Shown: in pieces, positions 34,300-45,923 of the stretch
Layout: every line of letters starts with the position of its first letter
Position numbering within the stretch: the stretch's first letter is position 1
Origin: Paenalcaligenes niemegkensis
GTDB lineage: Bacteria; Pseudomonadota; Gammaproteobacteria; Burkholderiales; Burkholderiaceae_B
Assembly (NCBI RefSeq): GCF_022230885.1
Contig: NZ_JAKGCT010000004.1
Coordinates: 1,116,001-1,180,000, forward strand
Length of the DNA stretch: 64,000 nt
Direction of reading: 5' to 3'
Program-made: the position numbers and the translations under genes
Notes under the pieces: model-generated
Told to the model about the DNA's origin: nothing
Seen by the model: the letters and a program-made list of their open reading frames with translations, nothing else
The model's database searches: none

Positions 34300-34611
34300 T
34301 CAACCCTTGAGCTGGTCAAGTTTTTCTACGTTAATCGTATTCAGGTTGCGGAACAGCAAGACCAGAATGGCAAGACCAATAGCCGCTTCAGCAGCCGCTA
34401 CGGTAAGCACAAAGAAAACGAAGATCTGTCCGGCGGGATCGCCAAACCAGGTAGAAAAAGCGATAAAGTTCATGTTGGCAGAGAGCAGAATCAGCTCGAC
34501 TGACATCAACAAGATCAACAGGTTACGTCGGTTCAGAAAGAAGCCAAACAATCCGATGGTGAACAGTATGGCACCCAACACCAGATAATGAGCCAAGCTA
34601 AGTGTCATCAT
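34300..34611 (-). CDS. nuoK: NADH-quinone oxidoreductase subunit K
   Basis: NuoK is a small three-helix membrane subunit (103 residues) of the complex I proton path, with conserved glutamates in [15 protein letters not shown] and [16 protein letters not shown]. Its ATG overlaps the nuoJ stop (ATGA). Confidence 0.96.
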   Translation of the reverse strand: MMTLSLAHYLVLGAILFTIGLFGFFLNRRNLLILLMSVELILLSANMNFIAFSTWFGDPAGQIFVFFVLTVAAAEAAIGLAILVLLFRNLNTINVEKLDQLKG

Positions 34612-35249
34612 TGTTTGTCTCCAGCATTACCCTCAACCTGATTAGTCGTCGATGGAGTTTCGGTTTGCGACACCATGCTTACCATGCGCAAGCGGTCTTT
34701 GGCGCGTACCTTAACCTGATCAGAAGAAACCGTGCGTTTTGCATCGCCACGTTTGCGCAGGGTAAGAGCGATAGCCGAAACCATACCCACCAGTAAAATA
34801 ACCCCGCCCACCTGCACTGCAAAAACATAGTCGGAGTACATGAGCTCGCCAATAACCCGCGAGTTATTGTAGTTTTCAGGCATGATCGCGGCGGGTCCTG
34901 CATCAACCCAGGCCCGGGTCAGCACAAATCCCATTTCAAGAACCATGACCCCACCCACAGTCAGGCCCAGAGGCAAATATCCCTTAAGACCTTCAGTAAG
35001 CGACGGCATACGGGTATCGACCAGCATGATCACGAACAGGAACATGACCATGACCGCGCCCACATACACCACGATTAGCAATAAAGACAGGAACTCGGCG
35101 CCCATCGTCATCCAGATCATGGCTGCTGTAAAGAATGCCAGGATCAAATGCAATACAGCCGTCACCGGACTGCTTGCAGTAACAACACGAAAAGCTGCTA
35201 CTACGAGGATTAACGCCAGGACGTAGAACAGAACAGTAGTAAAAATCAT
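34608..35249 (-). CDS. nuoJ: NADH-quinone oxidoreductase subunit J
   Basis: NuoJ is a five-helix membrane subunit; the conserved pi-bulge helix region reads [20 protein letters not shown]. It is 213 residues, with a polar tail of about 45 residues after the last helix. It lies 18 bases after nuoI. Confidence 0.95.
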   Translation of the reverse strand: MIFTTVLFYVLALILVVAAFRVVTASSPVTAVLHLILAFFTAAMIWMTMGAEFLSLLLIVVYVGAVMVMFLFVIMLVDTRMPSLTEGLKGYLPLGLTVGGVMVLEMGFVLTRAWVDAGPAAIMPENYNNSRVIGELMYSDYVFAVQVGGVILLVGMVSAIALTLRKRGDAKRTVSSDQVKVRAKDRLRMVSMVSQTETPSTTNQVEGNAGDKQ

Positions 35250-35267
35250 AAAGATCTGACCCCGGCT

Positions 35268-35756
35268 TTAACGATAAGGAGCGTCTTCTGCACGACGCTT
35301 AGCGATTTCAGGCTCGAAACGATCACCGATCGCCAACAGCATATCTTTGGTGTAGTAAAGGTCACCGCGCTTTTCACCGTGATACTCGTGGATATGAGTT
35401 TCAACGATGGAATCAACCGGGCAACTTTCTTCACAAAAACCACAAAAAATACATTTGGCTAAATCGATGTCGTAACGGGTAGTACGGCGTGTGCCATCGT
35501 CACGTTCCTCGGATTCGATAGTAATGGCCAACGCAGGACACACAGCCTCACATAACTTACAGGCAATACAACGTTCTTCGCCGTTAGGATAACGACGCAA
35601 AGCGTGCAGGCCCCGAAAGCGAGCTGAAGTCGGCGTTTTTTCCTGAGGGTAATGTAGCGTAATCTTGCGACGGAAAAAGTATTTTCCGGTAAGGCGCATC
35701 CCTTTGAGCATCTCGGTCAGCATTAAGCTGCCGAAAAAATCTTTGATAGCTTCCAT
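35268..35756 (-). CDS. nuoI: NADH-quinone oxidoreductase subunit I (two 4Fe-4S clusters)
   Basis: NuoI carries clusters N6a and N6b that pass electrons toward NuoB. Both ferredoxin motifs are intact: [12 protein letters not shown] and [12 protein letters not shown]. The start is ATG 35756 (162 residues, [13 protein letters not shown]), the usual N-terminus; an extension to 35903 would overlap nuoH and is not family-like. Confidence 0.96.
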   Translation of the reverse strand: MEAIKDFFGSLMLTEMLKGMRLTGKYFFRRKITLHYPQEKTPTSARFRGLHALRRYPNGEERCIACKLCEAVCPALAITIESEERDDGTRRTTRYDIDLAKCIFCGFCEESCPVDSIVETHIHEYHGEKRGDLYYTKDMLLAIGDRFEPEIAKRRAEDAPYR

Positions 35757-35772
35757 AATTAGCCCCCGTGCC

Positions 35773-36846
35773 TTATTGCCAGATGTTCCACGGCGTCTGC
35801 ATCCAAATCGCAACCACCACCAACCAGATACCGGTGAGCGGAATAAATACTTTCCAGCCCAGACGCATAATTTGGTCGTAACGGAAGCGCGGGAACGTCG
35901 CACGGAACCATATAAACATTGAAACCACTACAAAGGTCTTCAACCCAAGCCATAACCAGCCGGGGACCCAGGTAAACGGTGCGAAATCTACGATTGGCAA
36001 CCAGCCGCCCAAGAACATGATTGATGCAATGGCGGACAGCAAAATCATGTTGGCGTACTCGCCCAGGAAGAACAGGGCAAAACCCATCCCTGAGTATTCG
36101 ACCATTGGGCCCGCCACAATTTCCGATTCACCCTCGACTACGTCAAAGGGGTGACGGTTGGTCTCTGCCACCGCAGAAATCACATAGACCACAAACAATG
36201 GCAATAGCGGCAACCAGTTCCATGAAAGGAAATTGAGGCCGCGATTAGCAAACATGCCCTTATCCTGGCTAAGCACGATTTCACTCAGGTTCAGGGTCCC
36301 CGACACCAGCAATACGGTAACGAGTACAAAACCGATGGCCAGTTCGTATGACAGCACCTGAGCTGCCGCACGCAAACCACCCAGCAATGCATATTTAGAG
36401 TTGGATGCCCAACCGGCCACCACCACCCCATACACACCCAGTGAAGTAATAGCCAATATGTAGAGCAGGCCTGCGTTGATATCGGCCAGCACAACTTCAG
36501 GACCAAAAGGTATCACCGCCCATGCTGCCAGTGCTGGCATCAAGGTAACTACAGGTGCCAATACAAAAAGCACCTTGTTTGCCTTGGCAGGAACGATGAC
36601 TTCTTTAGTGAGCAATTTAAAAACGTCGGCGAATGGCTGTAAAAAGCCACGGTAGCCTACCCGGTTAGGCCCCTTGCGCGCATGCATAAAACCGATCATT
36701 TTGCGTTCCCAGTACGTTAAGTACGCAACGCAAATGATGATGGGCAACGCAATGCAGACAATCTTGATTAAGGTCCAAACCACATACCAGGCGGTCGGGC
36801 CGATCAGACCCTCGCCAAAACTTTGAATAGCAGACAGCAATTCCAT
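35773..36846 (-). CDS. nuoH: NADH-quinone oxidoreductase subunit H
   Basis: NuoH forms much of the quinone-binding channel at the arm junction. It has about eight membrane helices and the signature [21 protein letters not shown] plus the acidic loop [15 protein letters not shown]. The ATG at 36846 lies one base after the nuoG stop; a GTG three codons upstream is also open. It is 357 residues. Confidence 0.96.
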   Translation of the reverse strand: MELLSAIQSFGEGLIGPTAWYVVWTLIKIVCIALPIIICVAYLTYWERKMIGFMHARKGPNRVGYRGFLQPFADVFKLLTKEVIVPAKANKVLFVLAPVVTLMPALAAWAVIPFGPEVVLADINAGLLYILAITSLGVYGVVVAGWASNSKYALLGGLRAAAQVLSYELAIGFVLVTVLLVSGTLNLSEIVLSQDKGMFANRGLNFLSWNWLPLLPLFVVYVISAVAETNRHPFDVVEGESEIVAGPMVEYSGMGFALFFLGEYANMILLSAIASIMFLGGWLPIVDFAPFTWVPGWLWLGLKTFVVVSMFIWFRATFPRFRYDQIMRLGWKVFIPLTGIWLVVVAIWMQTPWNIWQ

Positions 36847-36847
36847 C

Positions 36848-39177
36848 TTATGCACGCTCCACTGTCAGTTGACCGAAGCTGCTACCCAATGCGGCAGTTT
36901 CAGCAAAAGCCGTTGCAACGCGCACACATCCGTTTGCTACGGTGCTGTCGAGTTGCACTACTAAGGCGGCTTCGCCTTGCGCCGAGCGAACTCGTACGGC
37001 ATCGCCATCTACCAGATTCAACTGCTCTGCCGTTTGAACGCTCATTCGCGCAGCCGGCTTATCGCTTGCTGGCGTTTGTTGCAAGGGAGCCGAACGGCGG
37101 ACTAAAGCATCACTACGATAAATAGGCACGTCGGCCACCCGCTCGATGCCCGCTGGTGCCGCCACCAGGGCAGGAGCAGCATTGATCACATTACTAAGAC
37201 GAGCCTCTACGCCGGCAGACATCACCAGATCACGAACAGACTCGGAGGTCTCGTCGTCGAAGCCTTCAAGCTGGAACAAGTTGCCCAGAACACGCAATAC
37301 CTTCCAGGCCGGACGGGTGTCTCCGTAGGGTGCGGCTGCACCCTTGAAGCTTTGAACACGTCCTTCGGCATTAACAAAAGTACCCGAGGTTTCTGTAAAA
37401 GGAGCGATCGGCAGCATCACATCCGCCCACTCTTCTGCGGCACTGCGGTAAGGCGTCAATGCTACGGAAAAAGTGGCGGCCTTAAGTGTTTCAACAGCAC
37501 GCGCACCGTGATCGCTATCCATGCCGGGTTCGGCATTGACCACAATATAGGCACGCAATGATTGCGCGAGCATTTGCTCTGCCGTCAGGGCACCCTTAAC
37601 AGGAATCGCGCCAGCAAGATAACCACCAACGGTATTGCCGCCCGGCGTCAGGAAGCCAAGGGTAGCGCCGGTGGCCTTAGCCAGGACAGCAGCGTTAGCT
37701 GCAATCACACTTGCCTGATCGCTGGAAACCACCATATTGCCAAGCAAAATAGCCACTCGTTCGCCAGATGCCAGGCTGGTGGCAATCGTTTTTGCCAGCT
37801 CAGACACTTCAACTGTACTGAATGCAGCCGGGCTGTCTTGATTAGCTGCCTGCGCTGCTGCAACTGAAACTTCAGCAATGGCATTTGCCAGTTGACTTGG
37901 AGCCACCGTAATACGGCCAGCCACGTGATCAAACAGCGGATCATCGGCAGCGGAATCGATAAACGAGACCTGGGCACCTTGCTTGACCGCCTGGCGCAAG
38001 CGCTGGGCTATCAAGGGGTGGTCTTTACGCAAGAAAGAACCGACGACCAAAACACGATCAAGCTTGTTGAGGTCGGTAAGTGGCATACCCAGCCACGGGA
38101 TCCCGGCCATGGCCTGATCCAGACGTGCATCGTTTTGACGCAAGCGGAAGTCAACGTTTTCTGAGCCCAGAGAGCGCACAAGGCGAGCTAACAACGCGAG
38201 TTCTTCGGTGGTTGCCACATGGCTGCCTATTCCACCGATTTGATCAGCACCGAATTTCTCGCGCACAGCATTAATGCCATGGACGACAAACTGCAGGGCG
38301 TCACTCCAGGAAGCTTCGCGCCATGAACCATCATTTTCGCGAATCATGGGGTGAGTCAAACGGTCTTCGGTGTACAGACCTTCGTAAGAGAAACGGTCAC
38401 GGTCGCTGATCCAGCACTCGTTAACCTCATCGTTCTCGAAGGGCACTACCCGTAAGACGCGATCCATTTTTGCCTGGGCCACCAGGTTGGCGCCCACGCT
38501 ATCGTGCGGGCTAACGGTGCGACGGCGTGCGAGCTCCCAGGCGCGAGCCTTGAAGTGAAAAGGCTTGGATAATAACGCCCCTACCGGACACACATCGATC
38601 ATGTTGCCTGATAGCTCTGACTCTACAGCCCGCCCTACGAAAGTCGTGATCTCGGCATGCTCGCCGCGATTAAGCATACCGACTTCCTGGATGCCTGCGA
38701 TTTCTTCGCCAACACGCACACAACGCGTACAGTGAATACAGCGCTGCATCGCCTCGGTAGAGATCAACGGACCCATATTCTTGGCTACCACCACACGCTT
38801 TTCTTCTTTGTAGCGCGACTCGGAAGCGCCATAGCCTACTGCCAGGTCTTGCAACTGACATTCGCCACCCTGGTCACAGACCGGGCAGTCAAGGGGTGAT
38901 TGATGAGCAGAAACTCCATCACGCTTTTCTGGGCGGCGATGGCTTTATCAGAGCGGGTGCGCACCACCATGCCATTTGTTACCGGCGTTGCGCACGCTGG
39001 TAATGGCTTGGGTGCTTTTTCGACGTCTACCAAGCACATGCGGCAGTTAGCAGCAATGCTTAGCTTCTTGTGATAACAAAAATGCGGCACGTAAACCCCA
39101 ACGTCTTGAGCAGCCTGGATGACCATGCTGCCCTCTGGGGCTTCCATTTTGATGCCGTCGATGGTGAGTTCAACCAT
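36848..39177 (-). CDS. nuoG: NADH-quinone oxidoreductase subunit G, frameshifted
   Basis: NuoG is the large iron-sulfur subunit of the peripheral arm. The N-terminal 2Fe-2S ferredoxin domain (cysteines in CYHKK and CRMC) is followed by N5/N4 cluster ligands (CIHCTRC) and a molybdopterin-oxidoreductase-like domain. The frame breaks in a run of four G on the plus strand (38893-38896). One added base restores [19 protein letters not shown], the most conserved part of the protein, and a full length of 776 residues. A broken nuoG inside an otherwise perfect 14-gene operon is best explained by a sequence error. Confidence 0.95.
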
Positions 39178-39192
39178 TAGTTTGTCCTGAGC

Positions 39193-40560
39193 CTACAAAT
39201 ATTGGGGCACCACACAGCTTTTATGCTCGATGTGGTGTGCGAACTCGTCGCGGAAATGCTTAACAAAACTACGTACTGGCAGCGCGGCAGCGTCGCCCAA
39301 AGCACAAATGGTACGACCCATAATGTTTTGAGCGATTTCATCGAGCAGGTCCAGGTCTTCAAGACGACCCTTACCATTCTCAATACGATGAACCATGCGC
39401 CACAGCCAACCCGTACCTTCACGACAAGGCGTACATTGACCACAACTTTCGTGATAGTAAAAATACGAAAGACGCAAAAGGCTTTTCACCATGCAGCGTG
39501 TGTCGTCCATGACAATGACAGCGCCCGACCCCAACATGGACCCTGCTTTCGCAATAGAGTCGTAATCAAGGTTAGTCTGCATCATGATCTCGGCCGGCAA
39601 AACCGGCGCGGATGAGCCACCAGGAATGACAGCTTTCAAGACACGTCCTTCACGCATTCCGCCCGCCAATTCAAGCAAAGTGGAAAATGGCGTACCCAGG
39701 GGCACTTCGTAGTTACCAGGCCGTTGAACGTCACCGGAAATCGAAAAGATTTTAGTGCCGCCGGCATTGGGCACACCGATATCCAGGTACTCTTGGCCGC
39801 TATTACGGATAATCCAGGGTACCGACGCGAAGGTTTCGGTGTTGTTAATGGTGGTGGGCTTGCCGTAAAGGCCAAAACTGGCCGGAAATGGCGGCTTGAA
39901 GCGCGGCTGGCCTTTCTTGCCTTCGAGCGATTCAAGCAACGCTGTTTCTTCACCACAAATATAGGCACCGTAGCCATGAAAGGCATAGAGCTCGAAGTTA
40001 AATTCAGAGCCCAGGATTTTCTCGCCAAGGAAGCCCGCTGCACGAGCCTGGTCCAGGGCTTCTTCAAAGCGCTGATAGACCTCGAAGATCTCACCGTGAA
40101 TGTAGTTATAGCCAACGCTGATGCCCATTGCATAAGCAGCAATAGCCATCCCTTCAATCACGATGTGCGGGTTAAAGCGCAACAGGTCGCGGTCTTTGAA
40201 TGTACCGGGCTCGCCCTCGTCAGAGTTGCAGACCAGATACTTCTGGCCCGGCAAGGTGCGCGGCATGAAGCTCCACTTCAGGCCTGTGGGGAAACCTGCA
40301 CCACCACGGCCACGAAGCGAGGACGCTTTGATCTCGGCAATAACGTCATCAGGCGTCATCCCTGTGCTTAAAATTTTGCGCAGCGCTTCATAACCACCGC
40401 GCTTAACGTAATCGTCCAGGCCCCAATTGTTTCCGTCCAGCCCGTCAAGCATCTGGGGCTGGATATGGCGACCATGAAAAATCATGCTGCGTGAAAGATC
40501 TTGGCCTGGATCAGGCTCTAGCCCTTGCGCCAGCTTTTTGAGAATATCAGGTGCACTCAT
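39193..40560 (-). CDS. nuoF: NADH-quinone oxidoreductase subunit F (NADH and FMN binding)
   Basis: NuoF binds NADH and FMN and holds cluster N3. It shows [13 protein letters not shown] for [19 protein letters not shown] for FMN, and the cluster ligands in [15 protein letters not shown]. It is 455 residues, standard length, and overlaps the nuoE stop by four bases. Confidence 0.97.
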   Translation of the reverse strand: MSAPDILKKLAQGLEPDPGQDLSRSMIFHGRHIQPQMLDGLDGNNWGLDDYVKRGGYEALRKILSTGMTPDDVIAEIKASSLRGRGGAGFPTGLKWSFMPRTLPGQKYLVCNSDEGEPGTFKDRDLLRFNPHIVIEGMAIAAYAMGISVGYNYIHGEIFEVYQRFEEALDQARAAGFLGEKILGSEFNFELYAFHGYGAYICGEETALLESLEGKKGQPRFKPPFPASFGLYGKPTTINNTETFASVPWIIRNSGQEYLDIGVPNAGGTKIFSISGDVQRPGNYEVPLGTPFSTLLELAGGMREGRVLKAVIPGGSSAPVLPAEIMMQTNLDYDSIAKAGSMLGSGAVIVMDDTRCMVKSLLRLSYFYYHESCGQCTPCREGTGWLWRMVHRIENGKGRLEDLDLLDEIAQNIMGRTICALGDAAALPVRSFVKHFRDEFAHHIEHKSCVVPQYL

Positions 40561-41051
40561 GCCGATTCTCCGTGTTTCTTGAGCTCGTCGAGCATGGCAT
40601 CAATGCGCTCGGACTCCATGTGTACGCACATATGCTGATTGTTGACCAACATAACGGGTGCGTCTCCACAGGACCCCATGCATTCGCCCATTACCAGGGA
40701 AAACATGCCGTCAGCGGTGGTTTCACCGTACTCGATACCTAACTTTTCTTTCAGGTACTCGCCCGACTTCTCGCCTTCGCGCAACGCACAAGGCAGGTTT
40801 GTACATACAGAGATAGTGAACTTGCCCACGGGCTTGGTGTGGAACATGTTGTAGAAGGTCGCTATCTCTTGGACCGCGATAGGCGGCACCCCAAGGTAGG
40901 TAGCGACATCTTCAATAATGTCAGGCGAAACCCAGCCCTTTTCTTCTTGGGCAATAGTAAGCGACGCCATAATGGCTGAACGCCTTTGATCTTCAGGGAA
41001 TTTACTTAACTCCCGGTCGATACGTTGATAAGCTTTTTCGGAAAGCAGCAT
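40557..41051 (-). CDS. nuoE: NADH-quinone oxidoreductase subunit E (2Fe-2S)
   Basis: NuoE is a thioredoxin-like subunit with cluster N1a; ligands are visible in VCTNLPCAL and [11 protein letters not shown]. It is 164 residues, complete, and coupled to nuoF (ATGA overlap). Confidence 0.96.
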   Translation of the reverse strand: MLLSEKAYQRIDRELSKFPEDQRRSAIMASLTIAQEEKGWVSPDIIEDVATYLGVPPIAVQEIATFYNMFHTKPVGKFTISVCTNLPCALREGEKSGEYLKEKLGIEYGETTADGMFSLVMGECMGSCGDAPVMLVNNQHMCVHMESERIDAMLDELKKHGESA

Positions 41052-41081
41052 AATTTGATTCCGTTGTTCCGTGGCGCCGCC

Positions 41082-42335
41082 TCAGCGGTCGATCTCGCCA
41101 AACACAATGTCTTGCGTGCCGATAATAGTTACCGCGTCGGCGATCATGTGCCCGCGCGACATTTCATCAAGAGCCTGCAGGTGCACGAACCCAGGAGCAC
41201 GAATTTTCATGCGATAAGGTTTGTTGGCACCGTCGGACACCATATAAATACCGAACTCACCTTTAGGGTGCTCAACACCGGCATAGACTTCGCCTGGCGG
41301 AACGTGCATTCCCTCTGAGAAGAGTTTGAAATGGTGAATAAGGTCTTCCATGCCGGTCTTCATGTTCTCTCGGCTAGGTGGTGCAACCTTGCGGTTACCC
41401 GTAATAACCGGTCCCTTGTTATGACGAAGCCACTCTATGCATTGACGGATGATGCGATTACTTTCGCGCATCTCGGCAATACGAACCAGGTAACGGTCAT
41501 AGCAATCGCCATTGGTTCCGACAGGAATGTCAAAATCAACACGATCATAGACCTCGTAGGGTTGAGTCCGCCGTACGTCCCACTCGACACCGGAGCCTCG
41601 CAGCATGGGACCGGTAAAACCGAGTGCCTTGGCACGGTCAGCAGTCACCACACCCACATCAACCAAGCGCTGTTTCCAGATACGGTTATCGGTGAGCAGA
41701 GTTTCGTACTCGTCTACACAGGCAGGAAAGCGATTCGTGAAATCTTCGAGGAAATCAAGCAGCGACCCTGAGCGGGCGTCGTTCATCGCGTTAAGCTCTT
41801 TCGTGCTTCGGTACTTGTTACCCTGATACTGAGCCATCTGATCTGGCAAATCGCGATAAACGCCACCAGGACGATAGTAGGCGGCATGCAGACGGGCACC
41901 AGACACAGCCTCGTAAGCATCCATCAGGTCTTCACGTTCGCGGAAGGCGTACAGAAAGACCGCCATGGCACCTACATCAAGCGCATGCGAACCGATGGAC
42001 ATCAGGTGATTGAGTATGCGCGTGACTTCGTCAAACATGACGCGAATGTACTGGGCACGCAACGGCACATCAACACCAAGCAGGCGTTCGACTGCCAGGC
42101 AATAAGCGTGTTCGTTAACCATCATGGACACGTAATCCAGACGGTCCATGTATGGCAACGCCTGCAGATAGGTACGGTGCTCGGCGAGCTTTTCGGTAGC
42201 GCGATGCAACAGGCCAATATGAGGATCGGCCCGCTGAATGACCTCGCCGTCCAGCTCAAGCACAAGGCGCAATACGCCGTGAGCGGCCGGATGCTGAGGA
42301 CCAAAGTTTAATGTGTAGTTTTGAATTTCAGCCAT
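41082..42335 (-). CDS. nuoD: NADH-quinone oxidoreductase subunit D (49 kDa subunit)
   Basis: NuoD forms the quinone site together with NuoB and derives from the large subunit of nickel-iron hydrogenases. It has [21 protein letters not shown] at its N-terminus, with the conserved histidine-containing loop, and ends in the family-typical DIVFGEIDR. It is 417 residues. It is separate from nuoC, unlike the fused NuoCD of E. coli. Confidence 0.97.
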   Translation of the reverse strand: MAEIQNYTLNFGPQHPAAHGVLRLVLELDGEVIQRADPHIGLLHRATEKLAEHRTYLQALPYMDRLDYVSMMVNEHAYCLAVERLLGVDVPLRAQYIRVMFDEVTRILNHLMSIGSHALDVGAMAVFLYAFREREDLMDAYEAVSGARLHAAYYRPGGVYRDLPDQMAQYQGNKYRSTKELNAMNDARSGSLLDFLEDFTNRFPACVDEYETLLTDNRIWKQRLVDVGVVTADRAKALGFTGPMLRGSGVEWDVRRTQPYEVYDRVDFDIPVGTNGDCYDRYLVRIAEMRESNRIIRQCIEWLRHNKGPVITGNRKVAPPSRENMKTGMEDLIHHFKLFSEGMHVPPGEVYAGVEHPKGEFGIYMVSDGANKPYRMKIRAPGFVHLQALDEMSRGHMIADAVTIIGTQDIVFGEIDR

Positions 42336-42342
42336 GATGCTC

Positions 42343-42954
42343 TTAGCGCCCTACTCCGTAATCATCTTCACGAACAACTCGCGGAGTGATCTCACGCGGT
42401 TCGATTGTTACCGGCTGGTAAACCACACGCTTTTGCTCTACGTCGTAGCGCATTTCCACGTAGCCGGAAATGGGGAAATCTTTGCGGAAGGGGTGTCCAA
42501 TAAAACCGTAGTCGGTAAGAATGCGGCGGAGGTCAGGATGCCCTTCAAAGATGATCCCGTAGAGATCAAAGGCCTCGCGTTCAAACCAGTTAACAGTGGG
42601 CCACACACTAAACAGAGTAGGCAAAACAGGAAAGTCATCGCCAGGCACAAAGGTTCGTACACGCATGCGCCAGTTGTGCTTCACGGACAGCAGGTGAATC
42701 ACAACGGCAAAGCGGTGCGGAAACAGCGTGGAGTCGAATTCAAAGGTCGGCGCACGCCAGCCTGAGTAATCGATACCACAAAGGTCGATACAGATTTCAA
42801 AACCAAGATCGTTATGATCACGCAATGCAGTACAGGTTTCGATCCAGGCGTCGACAGGGACTTCGAGTGTGAGCTCATCGTGAGACAAGCTTAGCGACGC
42901 ATCGTCGCCAAACACCGTCAGTAGATTTTTTTGTAGCGTTTCAAGCCGTGTCAT
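42343..42954 (-). CDS. nuoC: NADH-quinone oxidoreductase subunit C (30 kDa subunit)
   Basis: NuoC is a structural peripheral-arm subunit. The conserved signature [21 protein letters not shown] is present. It is 203 residues, seven bases before nuoD. Confidence 0.96.
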   Translation of the reverse strand: MTRLETLQKNLLTVFGDDASLSLSHDELTLEVPVDAWIETCTALRDHNDLGFEICIDLCGIDYSGWRAPTFEFDSTLFPHRFAVVIHLLSVKHNWRMRVRTFVPGDDFPVLPTLFSVWPTVNWFEREAFDLYGIIFEGHPDLRRILTDYGFIGHPFRKDFPISGYVEMRYDVEQKRVVYQPVTIEPREITPRVVREDDYGVGR

Positions 42955-42989
42955 AGTACTAATTTCTACCTAGTGAATGGGCCAGACGC

Positions 42990-43466
42990 TTAACGCGCAA
43001 TGGTGTTGGTTAAACGAATTTTGTTTTGCAACTGCAACAAACCGTAGACCAATGCCTCGGAAGTTGGAGGGCACCCTGGCACATAGATATCTACAGGAAC
43101 GATACGATCACATCCACGCACTACAGAGTATGAATAATGGTAGTAACCGCCACCATTGGCACAGGACCCCATTGAGACCACCCAACGCGGCTCTGCCATC
43201 TGGTCATAAACCTTGCGTAAGGCCGGCCCCATTTTGTTGCACAAAGTACCCGCCACGATCATGAGATCAGACTGGCGCGGGCTGGGCCTGAAGATGATGC
43301 CAAACTGGTCAAGATCATAACGGGCTGCGCCAGCGTGCATCATCTCGACCGCACAACAGGCCAGGCCGAAAGTCATGGGCCACATGGAACCCGTTTTAGC
43401 CCAGTTCAGAACCTTGTCTGCACTGGTAGTAATAAAACCTTCTTTTAGAATGCCGTCGATAGCCAT
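42990..43466 (-). CDS. nuoB: NADH-quinone oxidoreductase subunit B (cluster N2)
   Basis: NuoB holds the terminal cluster N2. Ligands are seen in [20 protein letters not shown] and VPGCPP. The ATG at 43466 ([11 protein letters not shown]) gives 158 residues and the standard start; an in-frame start 33 bases upstream is less likely. Confidence 0.96.
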   Translation of the reverse strand: MAIDGILKEGFITTSADKVLNWAKTGSMWPMTFGLACCAVEMMHAGAARYDLDQFGIIFRPSPRQSDLMIVAGTLCNKMGPALRKVYDQMAEPRWVVSMGSCANGGGYYHYSYSVVRGCDRIVPVDIYVPGCPPTSEALVYGLLQLQNKIRLTNTIAR

Positions 43467-43623
43467 ATTATTTGCCTTTACCCAAGCGCCAAGCACCACA
43501 ACTTGTACCTAGCACCTTTTACTGTCAGGTCTGCTACTGGAGGTTTTCCGGGGCAGAGATTCTTGGCGTTAAGCTAAACCGTACCTATGCACGCTGCCTA
43601 TACGCCGATATGTAACTACAGGC

Positions 43624-43983
43624 TTACTCCCAGTCGAGAGCGCCTCTTTTCCACTCGTAGATGAAGCCAACGGTAAGTATCGCCAGAAACACCATAACAG
43701 ACCAAAAACCGACAATGCCTACGGTGCCGTTCGCTATTGCCCAGGGAAACAAAAATGCAATTTCCAGATCGAACATGATGAACAAAATAGCAATAAGGTA
43801 GTAACGGATGTCGACCTTCATGCGAGAGTCGTCAAACGCCTCAAACCCACACTCGTAAGGTGATAGTTTTTCATCGTAAGGACGATTAGGACCAAGAATA
43901 CGCCCTGCCGTCAGCAGAGCCAAACCAATGCCCGTCGCAACGAGAATAAACAGAAGCACGGGAAAGTATTGTTGCAGGTTCAT
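43624..43983 (-). CDS. nuoA: NADH-quinone oxidoreductase subunit A
   Basis: NuoA is a small three-helix membrane subunit and first gene of the operon. The conserved loop [14 protein letters not shown] and the acidic helix [13 protein letters not shown] are clear. The start is ATG 43983 (119 residues, [12 protein letters not shown]); upstream in-frame codons are likely leader. About 155 bases separate it from nuoB. Confidence 0.96.
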   Translation of the reverse strand: MNLQQYFPVLLFILVATGIGLALLTAGRILGPNRPYDEKLSPYECGFEAFDDSRMKVDIRYYLIAILFIMFDLEIAFLFPWAIANGTVGIVGFWSVMVFLAILTVGFIYEWKRGALDWE

Positions 43984-44027
43984 GCAAAGCACCCAATCGC
44001 AGTAAATAAACTCTTGGATTGTAGCAT

Positions 44028-44055
44028 TTTGCGAGTAGAGTTTAAGGGGATAACC
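44028..44055 (-). promoter_or_regulatory. Candidate nuo operon promoter
   Basis: On the minus strand TTAAAC (44050-44055) and TACAAT (44028-44033) are 16 bases apart, 45 bases before the nuoA ATG. The -10 element is good; the -35 element is weak. Confidence 0.4.
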
Positions 44056-44248
44056 CCGAGAGAAACCAAGGTACCCGGCAGTGATGTATAGGCAAGCCGC
44101 AGGAGCCTTGAGGATCAAGGCTCGCAGCGGTAGTGTATCAATATTACAACTATACTGGACGAACCATTCGTTGCACTATTTTTTGTAACAACAACGCTTT
44201 TCGCCTCTTAACCCAGATGCCTTCTGTCGATTAAAAGCGGATGCCCCA

Positions 44249-45699
44249 TTAAGATATTATGCGCTCCAGCGCATGCGTTCGCATCACCAAGTAGTGTAAC
44301 AGGCCCCCAAGACATGCCCCTATCAGCCATCCATAGCCGGCCAAATCTGATAACACCGGTACCCAGACAGTGGAAACTGAAAATACCGCAGCGCAGGCAA
44401 AAGCCAACATCGCCCGCCTGTTCCAGCCGCCGTTGAAATAATAGGTACCCTGCGCATCCATGCTAAACAGATCTTGCAGCACCACACGCTGCTTACGGAT
44501 CAGATAAAAGTCGACAATCATGATGCCATAAAGCGGTGCCAACAACGCGCCGAGCGTGTCTACAAAGCCCGTTATTCCTATAGCACTAATCAAGGGGAGC
44601 CATAAAGCACCAATAAAAAACGCGATAACAGCTGTAATAAAGCCACCCATCTTGGCGCTGATCCGCGCAGGATGCAAATTAGCCAAATCAAAGGCGGGGG
44701 TATGAAGTTTGCCACCAGGTTAATACCTACCGTTGCAGCAAAAAACGTAAGCGCAGCGATAACGGTAAGCCAAAGATTATCTACCCTGGCCACGATATCA
44801 CTGGGATTTGTCAGCGTTTCGCCAAAAAGCACCGCCGTCCCTGCCGTAATAAACAAGGCCAAAAACGAAAACACGGCCAGGCTGACAGGCAACCCCAGAA
44901 AGTTGCCAATACGCATGCTGCGCTCGTCTTTCACAAAGCGCGAGAAATCCCCATAGTTAATGACCACCGCAGCAAAGTAAGCCACCATCGTGCCGACCAC
45001 TGACCCAAAGGCCATAATCGGCCCGCCCTGGTAAGTTCCCTGCCCCGCAAAAATCCTGCCTACCTCAGACAGCAGCCCCGGGCCGGCCTTATACCAAATC
45101 ACGCACAACAACGCGACCATTACCGCGTAGACCAGCGGCCCCGCCAAATTCAGAAAACGCGTGATCCAACTGATCCCCATCAGGAAAATCCCCAGCTGCA
45201 ACACGCACACCAGCACGTATGAGACCCACCCCACCCAGTCAAGCCCCAGGAAGGTTCCTCCGCCAGGCGTTCCGAGCACCGCGTTCAGCAGCAAAGCCAT
45301 CGCGGTAGAGGCAAAGTAGGTTTGCACACCATACCAAAAAATAGCCACAATACCGCGCACCAGTGCAGGAAAATTAGCCCCTCGCACCCCCATGCTGAGG
45401 CGGGCGATTACAGGGTAAGGCACTCCGTACAAGACGCTCGGCCGGCCGCTTAAATTAACCAGAAACATCACTATAAAGCCAGACAGCAAAATACCGGCGA
45501 ACACCGCCCAGCCATTCAGGCCATAGGAAATAAACAGGGTGGCCGCCAGTGTATAGCCAAACAGACTTTGGATATCGTTTGTCCAGACATTGAAGATTTC
45601 GAACCAGCCCCACACCCTTTTGTGCCGCGCCAGCGGCTCCAGGTCGGCGTTATGCAATGATGGATGAGGATCAATCAACTGCAAGTCGTGATGCTCCAT
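44249..45699 (-). CDS. NCS1-family nucleobase/allantoin-type permease, frameshifted
   Basis: This is a cytoplasmic-membrane transporter of the nucleobase:cation symporter-1 family, with about twelve hydrophobic segments. Family features include NVWTNDIQSLFGYTLAA in the first helix and VLYGVPYPVIARLSMGVRG. The frame breaks in a run of five G on the plus strand (44696-44700). One added base gives NFIPPAFDLANLHPARIS and a complete 483-residue protein. The ATG at 45699 has GGAGGA directly upstream. Substrate (purine, pyrimidine, allantoin or hydantoin) cannot be decided, and no catabolic genes are adjacent. Confidence 0.85.
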
Positions 45700-45821
45700 A
45701 GCTCCTCCGAGTCGGGTTTGATACGCTAATGCAGGCATTCAGCAATAAAAGAGACTTTCACGTCACAACTATACGAGCCAAAGCCTGCCTCCACCACCAT
45801 GGAAAACGCCAAGACAGACGC

Positions 45822-45847
45822 AAAAAAGCCACTCCGAAGAGTGGCTT
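45822..45847 (-). terminator. Intrinsic terminator of the porin gene
   Basis: On the minus strand a 9-bp stem with a TTCG tetraloop is followed by six T. It lies about 75 bases after the porin stop codon. Confidence 0.9.
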
Positions 45848-45923
45848 CTAATGCAAGCAAGCTTGCAAGTTCTGTGAGCCTAGCAAGCCAGGCTCTTATG
45901 TGCGTAGTTGCCTACGCGCATAA

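Noticed and set aside
39724..40371. A 215-codon plus-strand frame inside nuoF
   Set aside because: Antisense shadow of a conserved complex I gene.
44249..45699. NCS1 permease as part of a purine or pyrimidine degradation operon
   Set aside because: Neighbours are nuoA and a porin gene; no catabolic enzymes are adjacent, so substrate was left open.
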